From Gallionellaceae bacterium UBA6222 (lineage in GTDB: Bacteria; Pseudomonadota; Gammaproteobacteria; Burkholderiales; Gallionellaceae), in the NCBI GenBank assembly GCA_002421915.1, contig DISA01000092.1:1-6238 (forward strand): a stretch of DNA of 6,238 nt, in the 5' to 3' direction. The notes under the pieces are model-generated. The model did not search any database and was not told where the DNA came from. It worked only from the letters and a program-made list of their open reading frames with translations. Below are positions 1 to 5,907 of this stretch, piece by piece. Each line of letters begins with the position of its first letter. The stretch's first letter is position 1. Made by a program: the position numbers and the translations under genes.

Positions 1-768
1 GCCGGCGAGCGTCGGGTTGATGACTTCACGCATCACGCGCGCATGCACGTCGGGGGTGACCACCGGGGCGGGCGAGTAGGCGCCCATGCCGCCGGTGTTG
101 GGGCCTTGGTCGCCGTCGAGCAGGCGCTTGTGGTCCTGGCTGCTGGCCATCGCCAATACGTTCTTGCCGTCGACCATGACGATGAAGCTGGCTTCTTCGC
201 CTGCGAGGAATTCTTCCACCACCACGCGCGCACCGGCATCGCCCAGCTTGTTGTCGGACAGCATCATGTCGATGGCGTCGAAGGCTTCTTCCTTGCTCAT
301 CGCCACGACCACACCTTTGCCTGCGGCGAGTCCGTCGGCTTTGACGACGATGGGTGCACCGTGTTTTTCGACATAGGCTTTGGCGGGTGCGATCTCGCTG
401 AAGGTCTCGAAGAAGGCGGTGGGGATGTTGTGGCGGGTCATGAAGCGCTTGGCGAAATCCTTGGAGGATTCGAGTTGCGCAGCGGTTTTGGTGGGGCCGA
501 AAATCTTCAGTCCTGCGGCGCGGAACACGTCGACCACGCCTGCGGCCAGCGGCGCTTCGGGGCCGACCACGGTCATGTAGATGTCGTTGTTCCTGGCGAA
601 CTCAAGCAGCTCGGGGATGGCGGTGATGTTGATGTTCTCCACGCCCTCTTCCAGCGCGGTGCCCGCGTTGCCGGGGGCGACGTAGACCTTCTGCACTTTC
701 TTGCCTTGCGCCAGACGCCAGGCGAGTGCGTGCTCGCGACCGCCGGAACCAATGACTAGAATCTTCAT
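1..768 (-). CDS. purD: Phosphoribosylamine--glycine ligase (GARS), 5' part, cut by the window edge
   Basis: Joins phosphoribosylamine to glycine using ATP, giving glycinamide ribonucleotide in cytoplasmic de novo purine synthesis. The first 256 codons are present; the family is about 420-430 residues, so the C-terminal part lies beyond the left edge. The protein opens MKILVIGSGGREHALAWRL, the typical N-domain start with GSGGREHAL at residues 7-15. VGPE follows at 68-71. The ATP-grasp segment has VVKADG around Lys143 and AAGKG at 148-152, and QGPNTGGMGAY lies at 221-231. The reading frame is open throughout. The ATG at 768-766 is favoured by AAGGTG (774-779, minus strand) five bases upstream. 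It lies 164 bases downstream of the purH stop on the same strand. A repeat element fills that gap, so co-transcription with purH is likely but not certain. Identity rests on recognised family motifs. Confidence 0.97.
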   Translation of the reverse strand, partial: MKILVIGSGGREHALAWRLAQGKKVQKVYVAPGNAGTALEEGVENINITAIPELLEFARNNDIYMTVVGPEAPLAAGVVDVFRAAGLKIFGPTKTAAQLESSKDFAKRFMTRHNIPTAFFETFSEIAPAKAYVEKHGAPIVVKADGLAAGKGVVVAMSKEEAFDAIDMMLSDNKLGDAGARVVVEEFLAGEEASFIVMVDGKNVLAMASSQDHKRLLDGDQGPNTGGMGAYSPAPVVTPDVHARVMREVINPTLAG

Positions 769-783
769 AACGACACCTTCGTT

Positions 784-906
784 GTCATTCCCGCGCAGGC
801 GGGAATCCAGATGATGGGACAAACCCCGCACAGCGGGGCAGAACCTTGTGCTGCCTGCTGCGCAGGGCCTTCATTCTCGCTGGATTCCCGCCTGCGCGGG
901 AATGAC
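784..906. repeat. dRS3-like paired inverted repeat element in the purH-purD gap
   Basis: The arms at 784-810 and 880-906 are exact reverse complements over 27 bases and enclose 69 bases. Each arm is itself a hairpin of the form ATTCCC-N8-GGGAAT (787-806 and 884-903; 8-bp stem, 4-base loop). That is the form of the neisserial dRS3 repeat, which flanks mosaic intergenic elements, and similar sequences are scattered through other betaproteobacteria. The interior has two smaller hairpins: CCCCGC-ACA-GCGGGG (824-838) and CCTGC-TGC-GCAGG (854-866). The element lies wholly between the purH stop and the purD ribosome site, so it is transcribed if the two genes share an mRNA. It could fold as one long 27-bp stem or as a series of small stems. 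No transposase is encoded. The match to dRS3 is from memory of its consensus. Confidence 0.85.
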
Positions 907-932
907 GGAACAGAAGACCAAGCACGGCCGGC

Positions 933-2498
933 TTAATGGCGGAAGTGACGGTGGCCGGTGAACACCATCGCCAGGCCCAACTCGTCGGCAGCGGTGATGA
1001 CTTCTTCGTCGCGCATCGAGCCGCCCGGCTGGATGACGGCCTTGGCACCGGCTTGCGCCAGCACGTCGATACCGTCACGGAACGGGAAGAAGGCGTCGGA
1101 GGCGACCACGGAACCCACCAGACTCAGGCCCGCGTTCTGCGCCTTGATGCTGGCGATGCGGGTGGAATCGACACGACTCATCTGGCCTGCGCCGACGCCG
1201 AGCGTCTGGCCGCCTTTGCAGAATACGATGGCGTTGGACTTCACGTATTTGGCGACGCGCCATGCGAACAACAGGTCGGTCATCTGTTCCTTGGAAGGCT
1301 GTGCCTTGGTGACGACCTTGAGGTGTTCTGCACCGACGTTAAGTGCGTCCGGGCTTTGCACCAGCAGACCGCCGGAGACGCGTTTCACGTCCCACTGATT
1401 GTGCGCGTTGGACAGCGGCACGGTGAGCACGCGCACGTTCTGCTTGGCGGCGGTGACTTTGAGTGCGGCGTCGGTGGCGCTCGGCGCGATGATGACTTCG
1501 ACGAACTGGTTGGCGGTGATCTGCGCGGCGGTGGCTTCATCCAGCTCGCGGTTGAAGGCGATGATGCCGCCGAACGCGGAGGTGGTGTCGGTGGCGTAGG
1601 CCAGTTTGTAGGCGTTCAGCGCGCTGTCGGCGATGGCGACGCCGCAGGGGTTGGCGTGCTTGACGATGACACAGGCCGGTTCCTGGAAGGTCTTCACCAG
1701 TTCCCACGCCGCATCGGAATCACCGATGTTGTTGTAGGACAGTTCCTTGCCCTGCACTTGCGTGTAGTCGGCGATGCCGCCGGGCAGCGCAATGAGGTCG
1801 CGATAGAAAGCGGCTTGCTGGTGCGGGTTCTCGCCGTAGCGCATTTCCTGCACCTTGGCGAAATTGAAGTTGATCTGCGCCGGGAAGGCTTGCTTGCTAC
1901 CGTCGCTGTTGATGGCGGTGAGGTAGTTGCTGATCATGCTGTCGTAGGCGGCGGTGTGCGAGAAGGCTTTTTTCGCCAGGTCGAAGCGGGTGGCATCTGA
2001 CACGACACACTTGTTGGTCTGCATCTCGGCCAGCACGTCGGCGTAGTCGGCCGGGTCGGTGACGATGGCAACATGCGCGTGGTTCTTGGCGGCGGAGCGC
2101 ACCATGGTCGGGCCGCCGATGTCGATGTTTTCGATGGCGTCTTCCAGCGTGCAACCGGGCTTGGCGATGGTGGCCGCGAACGGGTACAGGTTGACCACCA
2201 CGAGGTCGATGGTGGGGATGTCGTGTTTCTTCAGCGTGGCAACATGCTCGGGCAGGTCGCGGCGCGCCAGGATGCCGGCGTGCACTTTCGGTTGCAGTGT
2301 TTTCACGCGGCCATCGAGCATCTCGGGGAAGCCGGTGTAGTCGGCGACTTCGGTGCAGGGCACGCCGTTGTCGGCGAGCAGCTTGGCAGTGCCGCCGGTG
2401 GAAAGGATTTTCACGCCGAGCTGGTGCAAGCCTTGGGCGAATTCGAGAACGCCGGATTTGTCCGACACGCTGATGAGGGCTTGGGTGATGGCTGCCAT
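933..2498 (-). CDS. purH: Bifunctional AICAR formyltransferase / IMP cyclohydrolase
   Basis: Carries out the last two steps of de novo IMP synthesis: formylation of AICAR with 10-formyl-tetrahydrofolate, then ring closure to IMP, in the cytoplasm. At 521 residues it is full length for the family. The N-terminal MGS-like cyclohydrolase domain has ALISVSDKSG at 7-16, STGGTAKLL at 33-41, and GRVKTLQPKVHAGIL at 63-77. IENIDIGGPTMVRSAAKNH is at 122-140. The transformylase domain has MRYGENPHQ at 219-227 and the catalytic KHANPCG at 280-286. The C-terminus ends in the characteristic FTGHRHFRH. Start: the ATG at 2498-2496 has GGAA eight bases upstream and matches the usual family N-terminus. It lies 113 bases after fis on the same strand. 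I see no strong promoter in that gap, so it may be read with dusB-fis. Nothing is truncated or missing. Confidence 0.98.
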   Translation of the reverse strand: MAAITQALISVSDKSGVLEFAQGLHQLGVKILSTGGTAKLLADNGVPCTEVADYTGFPEMLDGRVKTLQPKVHAGILARRDLPEHVATLKKHDIPTIDLVVVNLYPFAATIAKPGCTLEDAIENIDIGGPTMVRSAAKNHAHVAIVTDPADYADVLAEMQTNKCVVSDATRFDLAKKAFSHTAAYDSMISNYLTAINSDGSKQAFPAQINFNFAKVQEMRYGENPHQQAAFYRDLIALPGGIADYTQVQGKELSYNNIGDSDAAWELVKTFQEPACVIVKHANPCGVAIADSALNAYKLAYATDTTSAFGGIIAFNRELDEATAAQITANQFVEVIIAPSATDAALKVTAAKQNVRVLTVPLSNAHNQWDVKRVSGGLLVQSPDALNVGAEHLKVVTKAQPSKEQMTDLLFAWRVAKYVKSNAIVFCKGGQTLGVGAGQMSRVDSTRIASIKAQNAGLSLVGSVVASDAFFPFRDGIDVLAQAGAKAVIQPGGSMRDEEVITAADELGLAMVFTGHRHFRH

Positions 2499-2547
2499 GA
2501 TGGTTTCCAGATAAAAATAAATCGTGGTTGTTAGAACGCGCCAGATT

Positions 2548-2591
2548 CCCTCTCGCCAACCCTCTCCCGCATGCGGCAGAGAGAGCGAACG
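2548..2591 (+). repeat. Palindromic REP-like repeat between fis and purH (copy 1)
   Basis: A 44-base sequence that matches 36 of 44 positions, without gaps and on the same strand, to the stretch at 4081-4124 inside the hydroxylase gene. Its core forms a hairpin centred on CCGCATGCGG (2567-2576), extended past one mismatch by CTCT/AGAG. The general pattern (CCTCTCCC-GC..GC-GGG-GAG, then AGCGAACG) resembles a repeat widespread between genes in beta- and gammaproteobacteria. It fills much of the 113-base gap (2499-2611). The rest of the gap is an AT-rich leader just before purH, with no convincing terminator or purine operator. The hairpin has no U-run after it on either strand, so it is not a classical intrinsic terminator. 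Confidence 0.75.
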
Positions 2592-2611
2592 AATCGCCGC
2601 GCGAGCTTCGT

Positions 2612-2866
2612 CTAATTGATGCCGTGCAACTGCATTTTTTTGCGCAGGGTATTGCGGTTGATGCCGAGCAGTTCGGCGGCCCGCGTCTGGTTGCTGCCCG
2701 CGTGTTGCAGCACGGTTTCAAGCATCGGCTTCTCGACGCAGCAGATCACCATGTCATAGATGGCGACCGACGGCTCTTCGCCATCCAGATCCTTGAAGTA
2801 ATCATTCAGTGCCTTGCGCACATGCCTGGCGATATCGTTCTCGCCGATCGGACAATTCTCACTCAT
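2612..2866 (-). CDS. fis: Fis-family nucleoid-associated DNA-binding protein
   Basis: Small dimeric DNA-bending protein that shapes the nucleoid and regulates growth-rate-dependent promoters. It has 84 residues, shorter than the 98 of E. coli Fis but usual for betaproteobacterial forms, which have a shorter N-terminal arm. The helix-turn-helix fills the C-terminus: GSNQTRAAELLGINRNTLRKK at 57-77, ending MQLHGIN. This closely matches the E. coli GNQTRAA...GINRGTLRKK block. The central helix that makes the dimer contains VEKPMLETVLQHA (44-56). The ATG at 2866-2864 overlaps the dusB TGA in an ATGA junction, and AGGGAG (2875-2880, minus strand) lies eight bases upstream. Translational coupling to dusB is therefore likely, as in the classic dusB-fis operon. 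A Fis-like site in front of dusB suggests autoregulation. The protein could also be described as a generic Fis-type HTH protein, but the dusB linkage supports true Fis. Confidence 0.96.
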   Translation of the reverse strand: MSENCPIGENDIARHVRKALNDYFKDLDGEEPSVAIYDMVICCVEKPMLETVLQHAGSNQTRAAELLGINRNTLRKKMQLHGIN

Positions 2867-3876
2867 GCCACTTTCTCCCTGACTTCGTCATACCGCAGCT
2901 TTTCGCCGCTTGTTTTTTGTTCTGCAAAAAAATCATTGACCGCGCGCAATTGTTCTTCCGCGCTTTCCAGCATGTTCATGCGGTGGCGAAACACGGCCGA
3001 GCCGGGCAGTCCCTTGGTGTACCAGGAGATGTGCTTGCGCGCCACGCGCAGGCCGGTTTGCTCACCGTAGAAGGCGTACAGGTCGTGCAGGTGTTGCAGC
3101 AGCACGTGCAGAATCTCGTCCACCGCCGGGGCGGGCAGATGCATGCCTGTCGCCAGATAGTGCGCGATTTCACGGAACAGCCACGGCCGTCCCTGCGCGG
3201 CGCGCCCGATCATCACCGCATCGGCGCCGGTGTGCTGCAAAACAAATTTCGCCTTTTCCGGCGTGGTGATATCGCCGTTGGCGATCACCGGGATGCGCAC
3301 CGCATTTTTTACCGCGCGGATCGTGTCATATTCGGCGTCGCCGGTGTAAGCGCAGGCGCGGGTGCGGCCATGAATGGCCAGCGCCTGGATACCGCAGTCT
3401 TCGGCGATGCGCGCGATGTTGGCGGCGTTGCGGTTCTGTTTGTCCCAGCCGGTGCGGATCTTCAGCGTGACCGGCACACCCACCGCGCCGACCACCGCAT
3501 CCAGCAACTCACCGACCAGTTTCTCATTCTGCAACAGTGCGGAACCGGCCATCACATTGCAGATCTTCTTGGCCGGGCAGCCCATGTTGATGTCGATGAT
3601 CTGAGCGCCGTTATCCACGTTGTGTTGCGCGGCCCGCGCCAGCATCTTCGCGTCGGCGCCAACAATCTGCACCGAAATCGGATCGACCTCGCCCTCGTGG
3701 TTGGCGCGGCGTTTGGTTTTTTCGGAACCGTACAGCAGGGAATTGGACGCCACCATCTCGGACACCGCCATGCCCGCGCCCATGCGCTTGCACAGCATAC
3801 GGAACGGCCGGTCGGTCACGCCCGCCATGGGTGCGACGATGAGGTTGTTTTTTAATTTGTAGCGACCGATTTGCAT
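2863..3876 (-). CDS. dusB: tRNA-dihydrouridine synthase B
   Basis: FMN- and NADPH-dependent enzyme that reduces specific uridines in the tRNA D-loop to dihydrouridine. At 337 residues it is full length. The N-terminal TIM barrel shows APMAGVTDRPFR (15-26), DINMGCPAKKI (95-105) with the catalytic cysteine at Cys100, LKIRTGW (138-144, FMN-contacting Lys139), and AIHGRTRACAYTG (167-179, His169). IANGDI and the phosphate-binding GADAVMIGRAAQGRPW follow. The HGRTRAC block and the position next to fis point to DusB rather than DusA or DusC. The ATG at 3876-3874 is preceded by GGAAA about eight bases upstream and gives the normal family start (MQIGRYKLKNNLIVAPMAG). Its stop overlaps the fis start by four bases. 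It is transcribed away from the hydroxylase gene, from a shared 87-base control region. Confidence 0.97.
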   Translation of the reverse strand: MQIGRYKLKNNLIVAPMAGVTDRPFRMLCKRMGAGMAVSEMVASNSLLYGSEKTKRRANHEGEVDPISVQIVGADAKMLARAAQHNVDNGAQIIDINMGCPAKKICNVMAGSALLQNEKLVGELLDAVVGAVGVPVTLKIRTGWDKQNRNAANIARIAEDCGIQALAIHGRTRACAYTGDAEYDTIRAVKNAVRIPVIANGDITTPEKAKFVLQHTGADAVMIGRAAQGRPWLFREIAHYLATGMHLPAPAVDEILHVLLQHLHDLYAFYGEQTGLRVARKHISWYTKGLPGSAVFRHRMNMLESAEEQLRAVNDFFAEQKTSGEKLRYDEVREKVA

Positions 3877-3898
3877 GATGGTTTCCGCGGGGGGCGCT

Positions 3899-3913
3899 GA
3901 TTATAATTTAATC
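3899..3913. promoter_or_regulatory. Candidate Fis-binding site over the dusB-fis promoter
   Basis: GATTATAATTTAATC fits every specified position of the classical 15-base Fis core (G-N2-Y-R-N2-W-N2-Y-R-N2-C) and has the AT-only centre that Fis prefers. It is part of a wider inverted repeat, TGATTA-N5-TAATCA (3898-3914). It overlaps the minus-strand TATAAT in front of dusB-fis and lies about 14 bases upstream of the plus-strand -10 of the hydroxylase gene. In enterobacteria Fis represses its own dusB-fis operon, so position and sequence agree. The consensus is loose, with roughly one chance match per 500 positions, so the call leans on location and AT content. Confidence 0.45.
3900..3905 (-). 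promoter_or_regulatory. Candidate -10 element for dusB-fis
   Basis: A perfect TATAAT on the minus strand ends 24 bases upstream of the dusB start codon, predicting a leader of roughly 15-20 bases. No good -35 hexamer is seen 16-18 bases further upstream, so the promoter may be weak or activator-dependent. The region is markedly AT-rich compared with the genes around it. Confidence 0.45.
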
Positions 3914-3923
3914 AACCCGCCCG

Positions 3924-3932
3924 TGCTATGAT
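3924..3932 (+). promoter_or_regulatory. Candidate extended -10 promoter for the hydroxylase-dsbC pair
   Basis: TGC-TATGAT is an extended -10 (TGn followed by TATGAT, 3927-3932). The predicted transcription start is about 3939, giving a leader of about 25 bases before the ATG at 3964. The sequence 17 bases upstream (about 3904-3909) is a poor -35, which an extended -10 can tolerate. It is divergent from the dusB -10, and the Fis-like site lies immediately upstream. Confidence 0.45.
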
Positions 3933-3937
3933 GCTTG

Positions 3938-3961
3938 CGAATTTTTCTGCAAAATAATTCG
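3938..3961 (+). promoter_or_regulatory. Leader hairpin directly before the hydroxylase start codon
   Basis: CGAATT (3938-3943) pairs with AATTCG (3956-3961), and TTT/AAA can extend the stem around a CTGC loop with a small bulge. The structure ends two bases before the ATG at 3964. No Shine-Dalgarno-like purine run is visible in the leader. The stem is AT-rich and weak, so a regulatory role is only a possibility. Confidence 0.3.
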
Positions 3962-3963
3962 AC

Positions 3964-5178
3964 ATGGAATTCGACATCGTCATCATCGGCGGCGGCTCGG
4001 TCGGTGCCAGCCTGGCAGCGGCACTCAAAGATAGCGGCCTGAAACTGGCCTTGGTTGAAAGTGGTTCCTCACCCCGCCTGCCCTCTCCTCAATCCTCTCC
4101 CGCAAGCGGGCGAGGAAGCGAACGTGAGAATCAATCTTTAACTTCTGATTGGGATGCACGCATCTACGCATTCACACCCGGCAACGCCGAATTCCTGCGC
4201 GAATGTGGTGCATGGCAACGGCTGGACATGGGCCGGGTACAGCAAGTGGAAGCTATGCGCGTATTTGGCGACACCGGTTCCAGGCTGGATTTCAGCGCCT
4301 ACCAACTCGGCGCCCCGGAATTGGCCTTCATCCTGGAGAGCCGCTTGTTGCAGGACACCCTGTGGCAGGTTCTGCGCGAACAGGACAATCTCACTCTGCT
4401 GCAACCGGCCCGTTGCGCCGAGCTGCACCGGGACGAAGAAGCGGCGCGACTGACCTTGCAGGACGGGCGTGAGCTCACCGCCAAGCTGATCGTCGGTGCG
4501 GACGGGCGCGATTCCTGGGTGCGCCATCAGGCCGGGATGCCGGAGGTGCCCACGCCCTACCACCAGCACGGCGTGGTCGCCAACTTCAATATCAGCCGCG
4601 CGCATCGCGGTATCGCCCATCAATGGTTCCAACCGGACGGCATCCTTGCTTTGCTGCCGTTGCCGGGGCGCCGTGTTTCCATGGTCTGGTCGGTCAGCCC
4701 GGAGAAATCCGCCGAACTGTTGGCGCTCACTCACGCAGAACTCTGCGCGCGTGTGGCCGAAGCCTCAAACCATACCTTGGGAGAATTGACACTGATCACG
4801 CCCCCCGCCACCTTCCCCCTGCGCGTCCTCAATCTGGCGCACATCACCCAGCCGCGCCTCGCACTGATCGGCGATGCAGCGCATAACGTGCATCCGCTGG
4901 CCGGCCAGGGCGTCAACCTCGGGCTGCGCGACGCGCGCGAACTGGCGCATACGCTGTTGCAGCGCGGCGCGCTGGATTGCGGCAATCTGCACCTGCTGCG
5001 CCGCTACGAAAAAGCACGCCAAGAAGACATTTTGTCTATGCAGCTCACCACCGACGCGCTCAAGCACCTGTTCGTCAACACCAACCCGCTACTGCGCCTG
5101 CTGCGCAACGTCGGCCTCTCCGCCACCAACGCCGTCACGCCGCTGAAGAAAATGCTGGCACGCCACGCGCTCAACTGA
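3964..5178 (+). CDS. UbiH/UbiF/VisC/COQ6-family FAD-dependent hydroxylase with an in-frame repeat insertion
   Basis: Flavoprotein monooxygenase expected to hydroxylate the aromatic ring of a ubiquinone precursor. The N-terminal Rossmann motif is GGGSVG (9-14), with Glu32 at the end of the second strand placed to bind the FAD ribose. RIYAFTPGN at 66-74 is typical of the family. VGADGRDS (177-184) is the DG motif contacting FAD and NAD(P)H. LALIGDAAHNVHPLAGQGVN with Gly303-Asp304 is the second FAD motif. Its 404 residues are about 20 more than the usual 380-390. The excess falls at about residues 35-60, a Pro/Ser/Gly/Arg-rich stretch encoded by a palindromic repeat (see 4081-4124). The frame stays open and every family motif survives. 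The start at 3964 gives the standard N-terminus, although no ribosome site is evident. dsbC follows 22 bases later. Which ring position it attacks (UbiH, UbiF, UbiI, UbiL or UbiM type) cannot be told from the sequence, so no symbol is given. Confidence 0.9.
   Translation: MEFDIVIIGGGSVGASLAAALKDSGLKLALVESGSSPRLPSPQSSPASGRGSERENQSLTSDWDARIYAFTPGNAEFLRECGAWQRLDMGRVQQVEAMRVFGDTGSRLDFSAYQLGAPELAFILESRLLQDTLWQVLREQDNLTLLQPARCAELHRDEEAARLTLQDGRELTAKLIVGADGRDSWVRHQAGMPEVPTPYHQHGVVANFNISRAHRGIAHQWFQPDGILALLPLPGRRVSMVWSVSPEKSAELLALTHAELCARVAEASNHTLGELTLITPPATFPLRVLNLAHITQPRLALIGDAAHNVHPLAGQGVNLGLRDARELAHTLLQRGALDCGNLHLLRRYEKARQEDILSMQLTTDALKHLFVNTNPLLRLLRNVGLSATNAVTPLKKMLARHALN
4081..4124 (+). repeat. 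Palindromic REP-like repeat embedded in the hydroxylase coding sequence (copy 2)
   Basis: Ungapped 36/44 match to the intergenic copy at 2548-2591. It folds as CCTC-t-CCCGC-AA-GCGGG-c-GAGG (4094-4115). It encodes residues 40-54 of the hydroxylase (PSPQSSPASGRGSER), low-complexity sequence unlike anything in the enzyme family. The inserted unit is probably longer than the 44 matched bases, since the atypical protein stretch runs from about residue 35 to 60. It must add a multiple of three bases because the frame continues. It lies between Glu32 of the FAD fold and the RIYAFTPGN motif, a position that should be a surface loop. Confidence 0.75.
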
Positions 5179-5200
5179 TCACCCTTTAAAGGAAAATCCC

Positions 5201-5905
5201 ATGCAAAAAATTCTGCTGTCCCTGTTGTTCTTCTGCGCCGCCGGCGCAGTCCATGCCGCAACCGACACGGCCGCCCTCAAGCAAACCCTGCAACAGCAAT
5301 ACCAGCAGGCCATCGGCCCCATCGACCAGGTCAATCCAACGCCGGTAGCCGGACTGTACGAGGTCGTCACCGGCGATCACATCTATTATTCGGACGAGAG
5401 CGGACGCTATCTGATCGACGGCAAGTTGTTCGATATGCAGCTGCGCAGCAATCTCACCGACGCGCGCGCGCGCCAGCTGTTCGCCATCGACATCAAGAAG
5501 TTGCCGCTGGAACTGGCACTCAAGAAAGTCAAAGGCAACGGGAAACGCACGCTAATTACCTTTGAAGATCCCAATTGCGGATACTGCAAAAAAATGGCGC
5601 AAGAGCTGGAGAAAATCGACAACCTGACCCATTACCTGTTCCTTTTTCCGATCTTTGAAGGATCGGGTGAATTGGTGCGCGATATATCGTGCAGCAAGCA
5701 ACCGTTCAAGGCATGGGATGCGTGGATGCTCAACGGCGTCAGACCGCCCAAGGTGAATTGCGCAACAAAAACCGATCAGGTCTTGGCACTGGGGCGCAAG
5801 CTGAAAGTGAACGGCACGCCCGCGCTGATCTTTGGCAACGGGCAGATGAATCCGGGCTATCTGCCTGCCGATCAACTGGAGCAGGCACTCACCGCGAACA
5901 AGTAA
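5201..5905 (+). CDS. dsbC: Periplasmic DsbC-family protein-disulfide isomerase
   Basis: Thiol-disulfide isomerase that reshuffles wrong disulfides in exported proteins and would be kept reduced by DsbD. It has 234 residues. An N-terminal signal peptide (MQK, a hydrophobic core, then AVHA-A) predicts cleavage after Ala19. The N-terminal dimerisation domain runs to about residue 85, with GLYEVVTGDHIYYSDESGRYLIDG typical of DsbC at 51-74. A linker and the thioredoxin fold follow, with TFEDPNCGYCKK holding the CGYC active site at Cys126-Cys129. The cis-proline loop is NGTPALIF (Pro207). Cys164 and Cys187 sit where E. coli DsbC has its structural disulfide. The start is supported by AAAGGA (5188-5193) seven bases upstream. 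It is 22 bases after the hydroxylase gene and probably co-transcribed with it. DsbG is less likely because the active site is CGYC. Its stop is two bases from the rnpB 3' end. Confidence 0.93.
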   Translation: MQKILLSLLFFCAAGAVHAATDTAALKQTLQQQYQQAIGPIDQVNPTPVAGLYEVVTGDHIYYSDESGRYLIDGKLFDMQLRSNLTDARARQLFAIDIKKLPLELALKKVKGNGKRTLITFEDPNCGYCKKMAQELEKIDNLTHYLFLFPIFEGSGELVRDISCSKQPFKAWDAWMLNGVRPPKVNCATKTDQVLALGRKLKVNGTPALIFGNGQMNPGYLPADQLEQALTANK

Positions 5906-5907
5906 GA

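Noticed and set aside
43..759. A 238-codon plus-strand open frame opposite purD
   Set aside because: It is the antisense shadow of purD. Its product is rich in G/V/H/D with no family resemblance, as expected for the complement of a GC-rich gene.
785..1078. A small minus-strand frame encoding a peptide with RHSRAGGNP
   Set aside because: This peptide is the translation of the dRS3-like repeat joined to an off-frame piece of purH. It is a common false gene.
936..2000. A 354-codon plus-strand open frame opposite purH
   Set aside because: It is opposite a clearly recognised full-length purH. Its composition is that of an antisense shadow, and there is no ribosome site or motif.
2499..2611. Possible terminator or purine-repressor operator before purH
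   Set aside because: The hairpin here has no U-run on the minus strand and belongs to the repeat. No ACGCAAACGTTTGCGT-like operator is visible.
2809..3855. A 348-codon plus-strand open frame opposite dusB
   Set aside because: It is the antisense of a complete dusB with all its motifs, and the product is His/Arg/Val-rich and unlike any family.
3964..5178. Hydroxylase gene as a pseudogene because of the odd insertion
   Set aside because: The frame is intact from start to stop, both FAD motifs and the DG motif are preserved, and dsbC follows at normal operon spacing.
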